From the NCBI GenBank assembly GCA_011037195.1, contig JAAEAF010004339.1:1-64000 (forward strand): DNA of 64,000 nucleotides, in the 5' to 3' direction. Source of the stretch: Triatoma infestans. Lineage: Eukaryota > Arthropoda > Insecta > Hemiptera > Reduviidae. Under the pieces are notes generated by a model. That model ran no database searches. It saw nothing but the letters and a program-made list of their open reading frames with translations, and was not told the origin of the DNA. Below, in pieces: positions 54,239-64,000 of the stretch (its first letter is position 1; every line of letters starts with the position of its first letter). Position numbers and translations under genes: made by a program.

Positions 54239-55021
54239 TTAGGCCACGGTCCAATCTTCCCTGGATCCAGGTCGACTCCCTGGACCCATTAAAGACTCAT
54301 CCCGCGGCACCGCCGTCGTCACACTTGAGCCAGGAAAGCGCACCTGCAACAGGTGCTCCAAAGTATACTTTCCTGCCTCAGTAAAGTCGCCGTCCGGTTT
54401 CCTGATTGTTCCCAGCGGATTTGCCGGTACCCGTGACAATATCCTGTGGAATCTGGCTCAGGTCGTTTCTACCTCCTCGCACAGCCTTCTCCACGAGTTC
54501 CTTTTAGCTTTCCTGATCGCTAAATTGTAAGAGGTTAGAGCCTCACGGTACTCCTCCCATGTTCCCTTCCTCTTTGCCGCATTAAACAGTCTTCTCACTC
54601 TCGTGCGGAGGCCCGCCAGCTGGTCATTCCACCAACTGACCCCTCTGGTGGATGTTCTCACCACTTCCGCACAGTTATCCCTGAAAGCATCCAGGATTAC
54701 TCGCTGCAGTTGATCCGCAGCATCCTCGATGTCATTCTGGGTCCTAACAGAGCGTTTGACTGTAATGATGTTCTGGCTGAGATCCTGCCTATATGACTCC
54801 CAGTCCGTTTGCCTGGGATTCTTGAAGGTCAGCGTTTGCCTGCAGTTAGCCAGGATCCGAAAGTACCTAATGTACATGTGATCCGAAAGTGAGGGTTCTT
54901 TCGACACATGCCAGTCTCTCACCAGGGTCGATATGAAGTTAGTCCCTAAGGTCAGATCAATCACCTCTCTACGATTAACGTTGTAGAAAGTTGGTGTTTC
55001 TCCTTCATTCATTATGCACAA
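54239..55021 (-). pseudogene. LINE ORF2 linker between endonuclease and RT
   Basis: Carries the endonuclease end ('REVIDLTLGTNFISTLVRDW', 'PSLSDHMYI' with catalytic Asp-His), the 'TRGVSWWNDQLAGLRTRVRR' block, the 'SWRRLCEEV' block, and after an in-frame TGA (54460-54458) the 'PLGTIRKPDGDFT' block. It ends at a TAA (54241-54239). All are standard ORF2 landmarks in order. Confidence 0.88.
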
Positions 55022-55560
55022 GTTATTAGAAAGATGAATTCAAGGAGTGACTTGCCTCTTTTATTGGTGCCCCTGCTTCCCCACACAGTATTGTGTGAGT
55101 TAGCATCGCAGCCAATAATGAGATGTAGGCCTTTTTCCCTACAACAGGTGACCAGCTTCCGCATCTCCTCAGGCGGCGGCAGCACTGTTGAGTCGTACGG
55201 CACATACGTAGAGGCCAGCAGAATTTCCCTGGTCTCCTCTGCCGCACGTAGCTTTATCCTCACTGCAGTCTGATCCCTAGAACAAAAGTCCAACAGCAGC
55301 AAGGAGGTAATGTCTCCCCTGACATAGATACAAGTCCTGGGATTTTCCAGGCTACGATCATAAATTATCTTACCTGTTGCTTCTCCTAGTCCTGCCACTC
55401 TCCCCCGGACCAGCCAGGGCTCTTGGATAAGGGCTAAGGAGATGTTCTCTCTGTTGAGATATCTGGACAGGGCCGACGATGCCCCCCTACTGTGATGGAG
55501 GTTTACTTGAAGTATCCTCCATCGGTGCGTGGGTCCTTCGCATTCCTGTCCATCGTGCTG
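55012..55560 (-). pseudogene. LINE ORF2 endonuclease
   Basis: APE-type endonuclease with 'WRILQVNLHHSRGASSAL' at the start (about 55500), 'LALIQEPWLVRGRVAGLG' (catalytic Glu), 'LASTYVPYDSTVLPPP' and 'IIGCDANSHNTVWGSR'. The frame is open well upstream of the GTG at 55398, so that is not the start. The true ATG is not certain; one candidate in another frame is at 55706-55704. A frameshift near 55025 precedes the next segment. Confidence 0.88.
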
Positions 55561-55709
55561 GGCTTGGTTGCACCCGGAACCTGACGAGGTCCATCCCGAG
55601 GAGAACCCCGAGACCAGATCTCCTCAGTCTCTCCAGGGTCTGGTAAAGAGCTGGGCGAGCCTTTATTCTCACTCCCTTTTTCTACTTTCTTAGTGGTTCT
55701 TCTCATATC

Positions 55710-56070
55710 GATCCCACGAGTAGTGAGGAACTAAGAGGTCGCCTGTGGCAGAGCCCCATACCACAGAAAGGCTACATTACAATGGGGTGTCGCCCGGTTC
55801 CCCAAGGTGACCGCTACCGCACATATGTTTAAACACCCTGTACGCATCCAGCCTCGACGCGCATCACTTCTTAGCTTGGGTGGGGATACCTATAAAGGAC
55901 ATGACAGGATACAAGGATAGGAGGAGGAAAATGGGAGACCGGAGGGGGTTTATTCCGGTCCGTCATGTCCCCGTTCGCCACCTCCACACCACGAGGAGGT
56001 GGGGTTGACTTGGGGAGTTGAAGCGATCAGAGACGTTCAAGGCACTCTGATCTATCCCCCTTGTGGGTCC
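55710..56070 (-). other. LINE 5' leader
   Basis: About 360 bp of GC-richer, non-coding sequence between the target duplication and the first coding part. No zinc-knuckle ORF1 can be read on this strand. Confidence 0.6.
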
Positions 56071-56082
56071 AATGCATCCATA
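56071..56082. repeat. Target-site duplication, right
   Basis: AATGCATCCATA, identical to 51815-51826. Confidence 0.9.
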
Positions 56083-56634
56083 AGTTAAAGTATAAAAAGT
56101 AAAGCAACTGCCTAATTTTAGAAGAGCTTTTGACGTCTATTATGCCGATCAGGTGTCCGTGAACTGAAGCGGATAACAAAACAAACTTTACTGAATATAA
56201 AACTCGTGTTAATCAATATTTAAAATGTAATGGCAAGGTCGCGCTTGAAGGCGCCAAGGCTGGGAATGTGCCTTAACTTATTAGCAGACTACTCCTCTAA
56301 ACTAGTAAACCTCCATAGTGGCTCATATAAGAAACATGGAAGTGAAGTTTTAGCATCCCATCTTACTGAATTCAATAAATTCCTCTCGAATTTGCAGAGA
56401 AAATGAATCTGAAGAATTTATAGCATTGGTTGCAAAATAATTTCGAATCCAATCTAGTTTTGTCATAATTGAATAAACATAGAGGTCAAATTTATTCACC
56501 ACTTTTGTTATTATTTATTTATTATACACGACGGGCCATATGCGTCGCGCGGTTGGCAACCCCTGCATTGTACCTACTATTATATTATGGGTGCAGCGGC
56601 AACATAGCATTGGCACACCGGTTGCAGAGCACTG
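56083..56634. other. Spacer, no gene seen
   Basis: AT-rich. Part may be the far end of the Family A copy split by the LINE, but no start arm is recognisable. Confidence 0.45.
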
Positions 56635-56855
56635 AAGTAATAATATGAATTAGAATTAAGTTGCCAAAATTCCCAGCTTGGAGAAAATTGGTTGAGCGAC
56701 TTTATTGAACAGGTTTTTCAGTATTTTGTGATTTTCTCCATAAAAATGCCGACTCTTTAAACACTAATAAGAATTGTAAGTGTGACGAAAATTTGTCATT
56801 TCGCAGTAAGAGAAAGTCGTGTGAGTGTTCCACACCAGATTTTTTGCATATTAAT
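56635..56855 (+). repeat. Family A repeat copy, 3' end
   Basis: gttgccaaaattcccagctt (56662), one short module and cagtaagagaaagtcgtgtg plus stem-loop to cacaccagatt (56806-56840). It closely resembles the copy at 1-262, including the taaaaatgccgactct block. Confidence 0.8.
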
Positions 56856-57159
56856 AAAGAACGTCATGAAACGGGTTTAAACCTTTAGATTATTAATACT
56901 GAAGTAAAACCAATTTTGATATAAGCAATAGACAACAATAAACCATTTTTGGTTTAACCGTTATTCACCCGCATTACAACTGTGTATTCCATTACGTGTT
57001 TACTTTTATCAAAAGAATACAATATGTGCATTCTTTTATTTTAACGAAATACAATGTAAACAGCCATACGTAATTAACGGAATACAATAGATTAACACCT
57101 GTGGATTTAATAAAGCAAATGCAATCTAACAAAATAGAATTAAATTTAATTCATGAGAA
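56856..57159. other. AT-rich spacer
   Basis: No element recognised. Confidence 0.5.
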
Positions 57160-57164
57160 AAAAA

Positions 57165-57330
57165 ATCTGTAATGAAACACGCACTTTCTCCTGCTCCAGT
57201 TCTTATGTTATAAATGGCCCCAAAACCCCATCACCTCAAAATCCCCTCCAACCAAAATCTCCTTTAAAAATGCTCTCGGAAAAAAGTTTCAAACTAAAGT
57301 GTACGTCTTACTGGGAGTAAGAGAACGTAA
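57165..57330 (-). repeat. Minimal Family A copy with both ends
   Basis: 3' end aatctgtaatgaaacacgca / ctttctcctgctcc at 57165-57199 and 5' arm cttactgggagtaagagaac at 57307-57326 enclose only about 100 bp of module sequence. The small size with kept ends suggests the ends are what matter for mobility. Confidence 0.65.
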
Positions 57331-57429
57331 TAAAAAGTTCAAAATTTTGCTATCTTAAAGCGAGGAAGGACAAATTTTATTGAATCCAAGCAAATATCAA
57401 GAGTATAAGAAAACTGCGATTTTCACCTT

Positions 57430-58260
57430 AAAATTAAAAAATGGTTTGCTTACTCACCTACCAAGCTCCCTCCACGAATTTTCTACAACTTAAACCCAAT
57501 AATTCGACCCAACGATTCGATGTCCTTCCGATACCTGGAGCTCCAGACTATATCTTTGGAGGCAAAAAACTCCAAACATACCGTTTTCACTCCTTCGTAT
57601 TTGTAAATTTTGTACCATGTAAAAAGTGGGCCATGGAGCGGAAAAGATGGTAATCAGAAGGTATCAAATCAGAGCTGTAAGCTGTGTGAGGGAAGAGCTC
57701 AAATCTTCAACTTCTGAGTAGGTTTAACGTGGCCTGTGAAGGAGTAGAATTTTTCAATTAAATCAAGAGGGATATTTTGTAGTCAAAACGGAGTGTACGC
57801 GTTCTAGCTGAGTACGGATGTAATCGCACGATTCTTAGGAACTAGCTCAAAATGACGTCCTCATGGATCTACCACAGCACAACATCCTTTTTTCTCAAAT
57901 GTTTCCCTTCGGGGGACGGTACAGCTAGTTGGCCTGATCTAATCCATTGTTTTGTTTTTTCGTTGTCGAAACAAATCCACTTTTCTTTGCAAATAATAAT
58001 TCGTTTGATGAAAAGAAAGTCACTTCGATTTTGAAGGATTTTTCAGACTTGAACTCAGCTTGCGGCTAATTGGGGTGAAAATTGAAATGGTTGTTTCAGC
58101 AGCTTCTGGGAAATGTTTGCGGCTGTTCATCCGTAATAGTTTATGGTTGAGTGGGACACGCTTAATTCACAAAAAAGTTTTCTGGTGCTAGTGCAAGGAT
58201 CCATCTCAACAGCTGTTGCCAGAAGTGCTGAATGTAAGGAAGGAGGACCCTACATGGATG
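57430..58260 (-). pseudogene. mariner transposase relic
   Basis: Minus-strand pieces in family order: 'VEMDPCTSTRKLFCELSVS' (helix-turn-helix, about 58220-58160), 'IIICKEKWICFDNEKTKQWI' (about 57990), 'HLRKKDVVLW', and 'YSSDLIPSDYHLFRSMAHFL' (about 57680-57620). This is a mariner (DD34D) transposase. The first catalytic Asp of the 'G-D-E-K-W' motif is Lys here, and the third (S-P-D-L) remains as S-S-D-L. Many stops and frame changes intervene, and the second Asp block ('HDNARPH') is not readable. No terminal inverted repeats were identified. It is an old copy. Confidence 0.85.
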
Positions 58261-59694
58261 AAGCTTAGGCTCATATCACCCCCTCTAAATTTTTGAACCA
58301 AAAATGTGCACCCCGTTGCTTCCCTAAAGAGCTTCCCTCTCTACTTCATTAATTTCAGAAGCGGAGTTTCTGGTCATTGTTATACTAGTCGAATTTCTAG
58401 TTTAACTTGGTTATTTCTTAATTCGCTCATAAAACGCATAGATCTTTCCACAAGCTGATACAAGCATAACCCGAATTTAAAAGGGCTTGTGGTTAGTGAA
58501 GTAACTTTTAATAAAGTGGTTTTTATGATAGGCGCTACTAAACGTGTAGCAAACTGCTAGTTTAAAGACAATTTTTTCAGTTAAATTTTGTAATTAGTTT
58601 GTCTTGAAAAGTGTATATATATTTATACAATATTAGTGTAGTAGATTACTATAATAATGATTATACAGCACACTTGTATTTATATTACATATATATACAT
58701 TTAGAAAATTAATTTCCTATTCTCTGTAAGAGAAGTTGAAAAAGTTGTGGTTCATTAAGCTGCCGTTGACAATCAGACAATATACAAAATTTATGAATAT
58801 TAAAAAAATGATTACATAGAAATGAGTTGTGAATAATCTTTATGGAAGTGCTGTGTCTGTTATTTTGTTTAATTAGTGAAGAACCACGTATATATATGTA
58901 TATAAAATGTAATGTATGTCTAAATGTATGTCGGACAGAAATGTTTACTGAATCACCGGAGAGGCCAAAATACCTATTTCAGTTATTAACGTATATAGAC
59001 AAAGCATTCATACAATGTTATATACACATTGAATAATTGATTTATATATATATATTTATTTGTATATACATATATATAATTCTATACAATATACGAACTT
59101 ATTTCTACAATATTAGTGTTGTAGATTATTATAATAATGATAATATAGTACACCTCTATTTTATAATCATTTAGAAAATTAAATTGCAAAAAATGCCAAA
59201 ATGCTTTAATTAAAAAAAAAAAAAGTATTTAATTTTCTGCCGTGATAAGGCAAAGAAATAGCCATATTAATTAATAGCCGTTCTCTGTTCAAAATCACTT
59301 ATGAATGCCAGGTATTAATTTTGCCATCATTTTCCATAATTTTCATAATATATGAATATATATATATAATAATAATATATAATCAAGGTTACATAGTTTA
59401 CCACTTTATATTCCTATTGGTTTCAGATAATAAAGTGAGAAACTGTGTACTAAATATCTGTAGTGTAATTATGTAAATTCTGGGGAACTGATAACAGAGA
59501 ACATTATCTGCCATAGAAATTGAAAATCAGGTCATCATATAATAGTACAGTGCCGACACTGGACCGGCCAAAAATGAAGAAATCTAACAATAGCGCAAAG
59601 CTTGAGCAGATTTCCGTTCGTAGAATGGTTTTTGTTTTTCGAAAGAAATGTTTGACAATTTTCTTGTAGTGTAATTCTTACATTTCACATTTAC
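58261..59694. other. AT-rich spacer with a diverged duplication
   Basis: 58622-58710 and about 59093-59186 share 'caatattagtgt-gtagatta-ataataatgat-at' and the 'catttagaaaattaa' end in the same order, a direct duplication about 475 bp apart. No gene is supported; a 64-codon frame at 58842 covers unique sequence without motifs. Confidence 0.55.
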
Positions 59695-60520
59695 CAATTT
59701 TTACTTACAGTTGTAAAAAGTATTGTGATCGAGTCAAATTTTCGATATCGAGTTTACACCGGAAATATATATGTTTTGAGCATAAACTGAGTCTCGCAAA
59801 AATTGTTTCTGTGTGTACATATCCGTGTGTAAGTATATATAACTATGTGTGAACAGCATGGGACATGGCAGAAAGACTTTCCGCTTGGGTATCACCATGG
59901 GATCCGACCTGGGTAGGCCGCTTGGGTATCACCACAGGAAGTTATATGTCAAAATTCCTCAACCGGAAGTACTACTTTACGGAATGGATTTTTCAGTTTT
60001 CTGCGATTTTCCCGTAAACTATAGTATGTCAACCGTAACAACTTTTATTTGCAATATTTCTTCGGAAAATTAATTAAGAGGGTTTTGGAGGGGGAGTATT
60101 TTTTCCTCTATTGCGCTACTTTATTTATAATACCATTCTCGTCTAATGTTGCCAAAATTTTGAGTTTGAAGAGAATCTGTTGATCGGAAGTGCGTGTTAC
60201 AGCACAGTTTTCCCAATTTTCGAATATTTTCTACATAGAAACAACAATGGATTTCATTGAAATTTGGCACACTAACTGTGAATACAGAGACCTATCACTT
60301 TTATTAGAAACTTTTTATCGAAAAATTCATTTAATGAAGTTTGGGGGGAGGGGGAGTGTATGCTTTCTCCCCAAAAAAGTAACTTTGTTATGTTTAGATT
60401 CTCTCTTTGATATAAAATTGAAGACAAACATTTAGTGAAAATTATAAGTTTTCAGAGAAGTTTATCAATCACAACTTTGTAAACTGCAGTAAGAGAAAGT
60501 TGTGTGAGTGTTTCACTTGA
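59695..60520 (+). repeat. Family A repeat copy, full length
   Basis: Start ttacttacagttgtaaaaag / tattgtgatcgagtcaaatt (59700-59740), gatatcgagtttacaccgg (59744), GT/AT core with tgtgaacagcatggg (59803-59862), markers at about 59961 and 60182, G-rich patches, then the end gcagtaagagaaagttgtgt with a stem-loop (60486-60516). About 820 bp. Confidence 0.88.
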
Positions 60521-60599
60521 GGTGATATTATATTTCTTTAGATAAAAAAAAAATTAATTTTGTAAAACTATCTTTTTGGGTCCTCGGTTCCCACTTCTG

Positions 60600-61140
60600 A
60601 CACCAAAACATATCCAGCAAGGATCATGGTGGGTGCCAGACATATTCGCATAGAAGGGAATGAGATGGTCGACGCTCTGGCAGCAATGGTTCAGTATCCG
60701 CTCTTGCGGGGCTGTACCATTCTGTGTGATCAGCGATCAGTCTCTTTGAGAGCGACTTAAGAAGGAGCAGGAAGTAAGCAGATCTCAACTTTGAATTTCC
60801 TTCCAGGTCTGAAGCATGCGGTCGGAAGCATGCATCGGCGTTAGCAAGAACAAGCTCCGCATTCTTACGAGTTTCCTCACGGCGCATTTTAGATTTAGGA
60901 AGACGTGACGAAGCAGGGCTTGGAGAGTGACAACATGTGCAGTTTCTGTGGGGAGACTGAGGAAACTCCAATACATCTCCTAACGGACTGCGATGCTGCC
61001 ATTCAGAGGAGATTCAGGAACCTGGGCAGTTAGGTGGGATTCAGGAACCAGGGGAAATAGGTGATCATACCGTCCCTAAAGCCTTCCAGGTTATTAAGAT
61101 TCCTTAGGGATCTTAAGCTGGTGGGGGTGCTGTAGGCTAA
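60600..61140 (+). pseudogene. LINE RNase H end, Cys/His tail and 3' region
   Basis: 'GARHIRIEGNEMVDALAAM' (about 60630-60690) is the last RNase H motif of a LINE. 'NMCSFCGETEETPIHLLTDC' (about 60932-60995) is the C-terminal C-x2-C-x(8)-H-x(4)-C cluster. The 3' part (about 61100-61160) has the inverted pair gtgctgtaggc / gcctacggcac. It is related to but distinct from the 51.8-56 kb LINE. Confidence 0.75.
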
Positions 61141-61544
61141 GCCTACGGCACCCGAGGGGCATAGCAAAATAGACCGTGTAGGTTGCAGTAAAAAGAAAAT
61201 GATCATGATGTAAAATTTTTAGTTTTATCAAATTTTTCTTAATAGAAAACTAAATCTAATCTGGAAATTGATTGCAGCCAAGTTTACATGCAATAAAGTT
61301 CTTTAAGTTCATATTATTGTGATTTCACTTTATGTTATGTCGTAACAATTTATGATATAAAAGTTCAAAACAAATAAAAAAATAAATAATTATAGAATTT
61401 ATTTCTTCAACATCTTAGTTACATAACTAGCTGAGAGATTTTATTTATTTATATTTACGTCATTTATTGTAAATACTTATTTGTAAATATTCTGTATATA
61501 TGCATATCTTAAAAGCAATTTAAAAAAATTATTTCAAATTATTA
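61141..61544. other. AT-rich spacer
   Basis: No element recognised. Confidence 0.5.
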
Positions 61545-62060
61545 AAAAAACGCTGTTCCTGCAGGTTAGCCGATTTTCCACAAATTCTATCCACCCTTCT
61601 AATGTACATTAATATTTATATAACTGGTAGAACCATGCATTGTACTAGTGGCACTTTACAGAAAATATTAATACTATTGTTCCTTCAGAATCCCTCCAAA
61701 TAAATAATTAAAATTTTCCGGAAAAAAGTCTTAATAAATGTGAAAAGTATCTGTGTTGTATGGGTAGTATCTGTGTGTGTGTTAGTATCTATATGTGTGG
61801 GTAGTATCCGGAGTTTAAAGAAAATCGTGGAAAGGCCAATTTCGAGAAAATTGAGAAAAAACTTTCCGTAAAGTCGCCTTCCTGTTTGGATTTTGTCCAC
61901 ACACACACATATTTTCTTCACACACTAGCACAGAAAGAGATACATTCACGGGGATGGGGGGAGTCCCCCCACTCTTAAAAATAGATATTTCCGGTGAATA
62001 GTCAATTTCGAATTTATACCATCAGAAAACCTCAGCGAATTTTCCACAATTTTTCAAAAC
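61545..62060 (-). repeat. Family A fragment, 5' half
   Basis: Reversed blocks ttcctgcaggttagccgatt (61555), agcggcac-like cactttacagaaa (61649), GT/CA simple sequence in the core (61755-61800, 61898-61912) and atttccggtgaatagtcaat (61987). Confidence 0.7.
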
Positions 62061-62394
62061 AAGAAAACTTTTCACTTGAAATTTTAACGACATAACAATT
62101 GCTAACATTCTTCCACTTAAATAATTCCTTGAGAATTTACCAGCTAAAAGATTTCCATATAAATGTACAATTGTCAATTAAATTAGTAATAAAAGTTTAA
62201 CAAAAATGTGAATTCACAACTGAATTAGTGGGTGAGCTCAAGTTTACAGACAAATCATGAACAAGTTTTTGTTAACAATACGAAACAATTGAGCATAAAA
62301 GATGAACGTACGAACTGTGTTTCTTTGGGGCTTGAATAATTACAAAGTTGTCCAGAATTTTAGGGCACAAATTTAATAAAAAAGATGTCATAAA
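62061..62394. other. AT-rich spacer
   Basis: No element recognised. Confidence 0.5.
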
Positions 62395-62760
62395 ACAATG
62401 TCACAACTTTCTCTTATTGCAATAATTAATGACACAGTATAACGGGCAAATTTTCTTTAAATTGATGTTCACGTTGCCATGAAGAATTTTACTTGTTTGA
62501 ATGTGATTTGTATGGCAGTGATTTGTAAACCAACAAAACTTGTAGCCGTAGTTTGACTACAAACCCAACTCCACCTAAAATCAATTTTTCCGGAAAAATG
62601 TTTCAAATAAATGTGCAGCGGTTTATTATCTGTGCAGTTACCGAAGTGGACTTCGGGGTTTTCCGATTTTCTTCAAGTTTGGAATTCTAGTATTGTCTTC
62701 TAATGTACACTGATTGGCGGCAGTACAATATATATTATAGGTACCTTTGAGTAAAGCTGG
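62395..62760 (-). repeat. Family A fragment, 3' part
   Basis: tgtcacaactttctcttatt (62400) is the end arm. The aaccaacaaaacttgtagcc block (62528) and ttttccgattttcttcaagt (62657) follow in reverse order. Confidence 0.7.
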
Positions 62761-62764
62761 TGTT

Positions 62765-63075
62765 CCCTGCTACAAATAAAACTGATAAAATCGTTACAAA
62801 CAGTTACAGCTTTTATTTGAAACATTTCTCCCGGAAAATTCATTTAAGGGGGGTTATAAGAGAGGGATCAGGTTATGCTTTCCTCTGATGTGCTATGTGA
62901 ATTTATAATTTATTAAACAGAATTTTAAATATGTTAGCAGAACACTAAGTTTGAAAAAAATCGGTTGACTAGAAGTGCAACTTTACTAAACATATCTTTC
63001 AGTTTTCTGCGATATTCTCCATAAAAACACAGTAGGGTTTCATTAAACTAAACCTTTTACTAAGAATTATAAAAT
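62765..63075 (+). repeat. Family A module
   Basis: Module from cagcttttatttgaaacatt (62808) through gaaaaaaatcggttgact (62953) to ctgcgatattctcc (63007). It joins a minus-strand copy on its left and another plus-strand copy on its right. Confidence 0.7.
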
Positions 63076-63079
63076 TTCT

Positions 63080-63775
63080 GTAATATGTGTGAGTCTAAAT
63101 ACTTCAACAACAAATAGAAAATCAGAGGAATCTCAAATTTGGTATTCTGTTTAGGCACTGAATGGTACCAGCATTTTCTGATACGAAAGTTACGAGCAAA
63201 AGTCATTAACCGGAAGTGCGACTCTACTGAATAATTTTTTCTCGCGAACGGAAACGGCGAAAACGGCTCCAACGATTTTCTTTAAACTTCGTATATTCTT
63301 TACACATACAATAAGTATAAACTTTTAACTATAAAATTTGAAACATTTTGCCCGGGTAAATTGATTTTTGGGTGAGTTCCGGGGGGGGGGGGGCAGCTTT
63401 CCTCTAAAGTATTACTTCAGTACTTATAAAATATTCTGCCATCTATATAATATTAATATACATTAGAAGCACTGTTTAAGTATTAAATTTGAATAAAATC
63501 GATTAACCGGAAGTTGCGACTTTATGGAATACGTTTTTTTTTTTCTGATTTTTCTCGAAATCAGTTACATCGATTTTCTTTCAGCTTGGCATGTAATAAC
63601 ACTACAGATAACAATATATCAATTATATTTGAAAAATTTTTAATAACTATTAGGGCTAATGAGCAATATTTGAAATTTAAAGAAAATTCACCATTTTATC
63701 TATAATTGTATTAAAGGGGTATTAAGAGAAATTCGTGTGAGTGTTTTACACCAGATATTTTTTATGCTGTTCATG
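63080..63775 (+). repeat. Family A repeat copy, two modules and 3' end
   Basis: caacaacaaatagaaaatca (63105) follows the lost core. Markers caaccggaagtgcgac-like lie at about 63209 and 63504 (period ~295 bp), a G14 run at 63381-63394, and the end agagaaattcgtgtgagtgt / tttacacc (63726-63754). Confidence 0.85.
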
Positions 63776-64000
63776 TGATATTTCGTCAAGCTCCATTATG
63801 TGATTCATTATTGAATGGTACCAGTTAATTTTAGAAATCCCTTATCGATAAAAATTCTAAGATAATTATATAATCTAATATATAATAGATAGGTATTCGT
63901 ATATAAGAATAAAAAAAAAATATAAAAGAAAATATGACAATAAACTTAATGAAAGATCGGTATGAAGAGAATATGCATATAAAATGATTTATTTATAATT
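63776..64000. other. AT-rich end of window
   Basis: Nothing recognised. Confidence 0.5.

Larger units (their letters stand above)
51827..56070 (-). mobile_element. R1/LOA-like non-LTR retrotransposon, decayed
   Basis: A 4.24 kb LINE in minus orientation, bounded by the 12 bp duplication. It is markedly GC-richer than its flanks. The 3' end (GCATCAATCTAATC on the minus strand) has no poly(A); a related fragment at 43555-43568 ends the same way. It encodes one ORF2-type protein (endonuclease, RT, RNase H, Cys/His tail) preceded by about 360 bp of leader; no ORF1 with zinc knuckles is visible. At least three in-frame stops and five frameshifts make it inactive. Fragments of the family occur at 3041-3240, 3553-3775 and 42960-43569. 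Confidence 0.92.

Overview
This is a repeat-dominated stretch of an animal nuclear genome, most likely an arthropod and probably an insect. The base composition is AT-rich and there are no operons or compact gene arrays. The mobile elements are of types common in insects: Ty3/gypsy, copia, R1/I-group and Jockey-like LINEs, mariner, a DUF4817-type IS630/Tc1 relative and tRNA-derived SINEs. A short TTAGG run (1226-1240) fits the arthropod telomere motif. The species cannot be named from the sequence. I found no convincing host protein-coding gene, rRNA or functional tRNA in the 64 kb.

The commonest component is one dispersed family, called Family A here, with about 30 full or partial copies on both strands. 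A copy begins with a hairpin-like arm (ACTTTCTCTTACT ... AGTAAGAGGAAGT). It then has a GT/AT-rich microsatellite core, followed by one to three ~280-300 bp modules marked by CCGGAAGTGCGAC. It ends with an inverted copy of the start (AGTAAGAGAAAGT) and a small stem-loop (GTGTGA-gtgtt-TCACAC). This layout resembles Helentron-associated (DINE-1-like) non-autonomous elements, but that assignment is inference.

Region by region. 1-11.8 kb: Family A copies, a Jockey-like relic inside one of them, fragments of the LINE family seen whole near 54 kb, two tRNA-derived SINEs and a ~240 bp repeat present twice. 11.8-13.0 kb: an octanucleotide satellite, YAATATAG. 15.0-19.15 kb: a minus-strand LTR element with gag remains but no pol. 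19.25-20.6 kb: a decayed copia-like pol. 20.7-28.6 kb: a four-level nest. A Family A copy holds a TA-flanked long-inverted-repeat DNA transposon, whose left arm holds a second Family A copy, whose GT core holds a ~5.1 kb I/R1-group LINE. 32.6-38.6 kb: a nearly intact Ty3/gypsy retrotransposon with 632 bp LTRs (~1.5% diverged), a PBS, gag, protease, RT, RNase H, integrase and a polypurine tract, but no env; two single-base frameshifts break it. 39-51 kb: Family A copies and relics of LINEs, a transposase and a solo LTR-like unit. 51.8-56.1 kb: a 4.2 kb LINE with a 12 bp target duplication and many lesions. 57.4-58.3 kb: a mariner relic. 59.7-64 kb: more Family A and a LINE tail.

The coding parts work only within their own elements: Gag packages element RNA, the pol enzymes copy and insert it, and LINE ORF2 nicks the target and primes reverse transcription. 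None of the large elements can make its complete protein set from this copy as read. The gypsy and the first LINE are each only two or three small lesions from open, so those lesions are worth checking as assembly errors.
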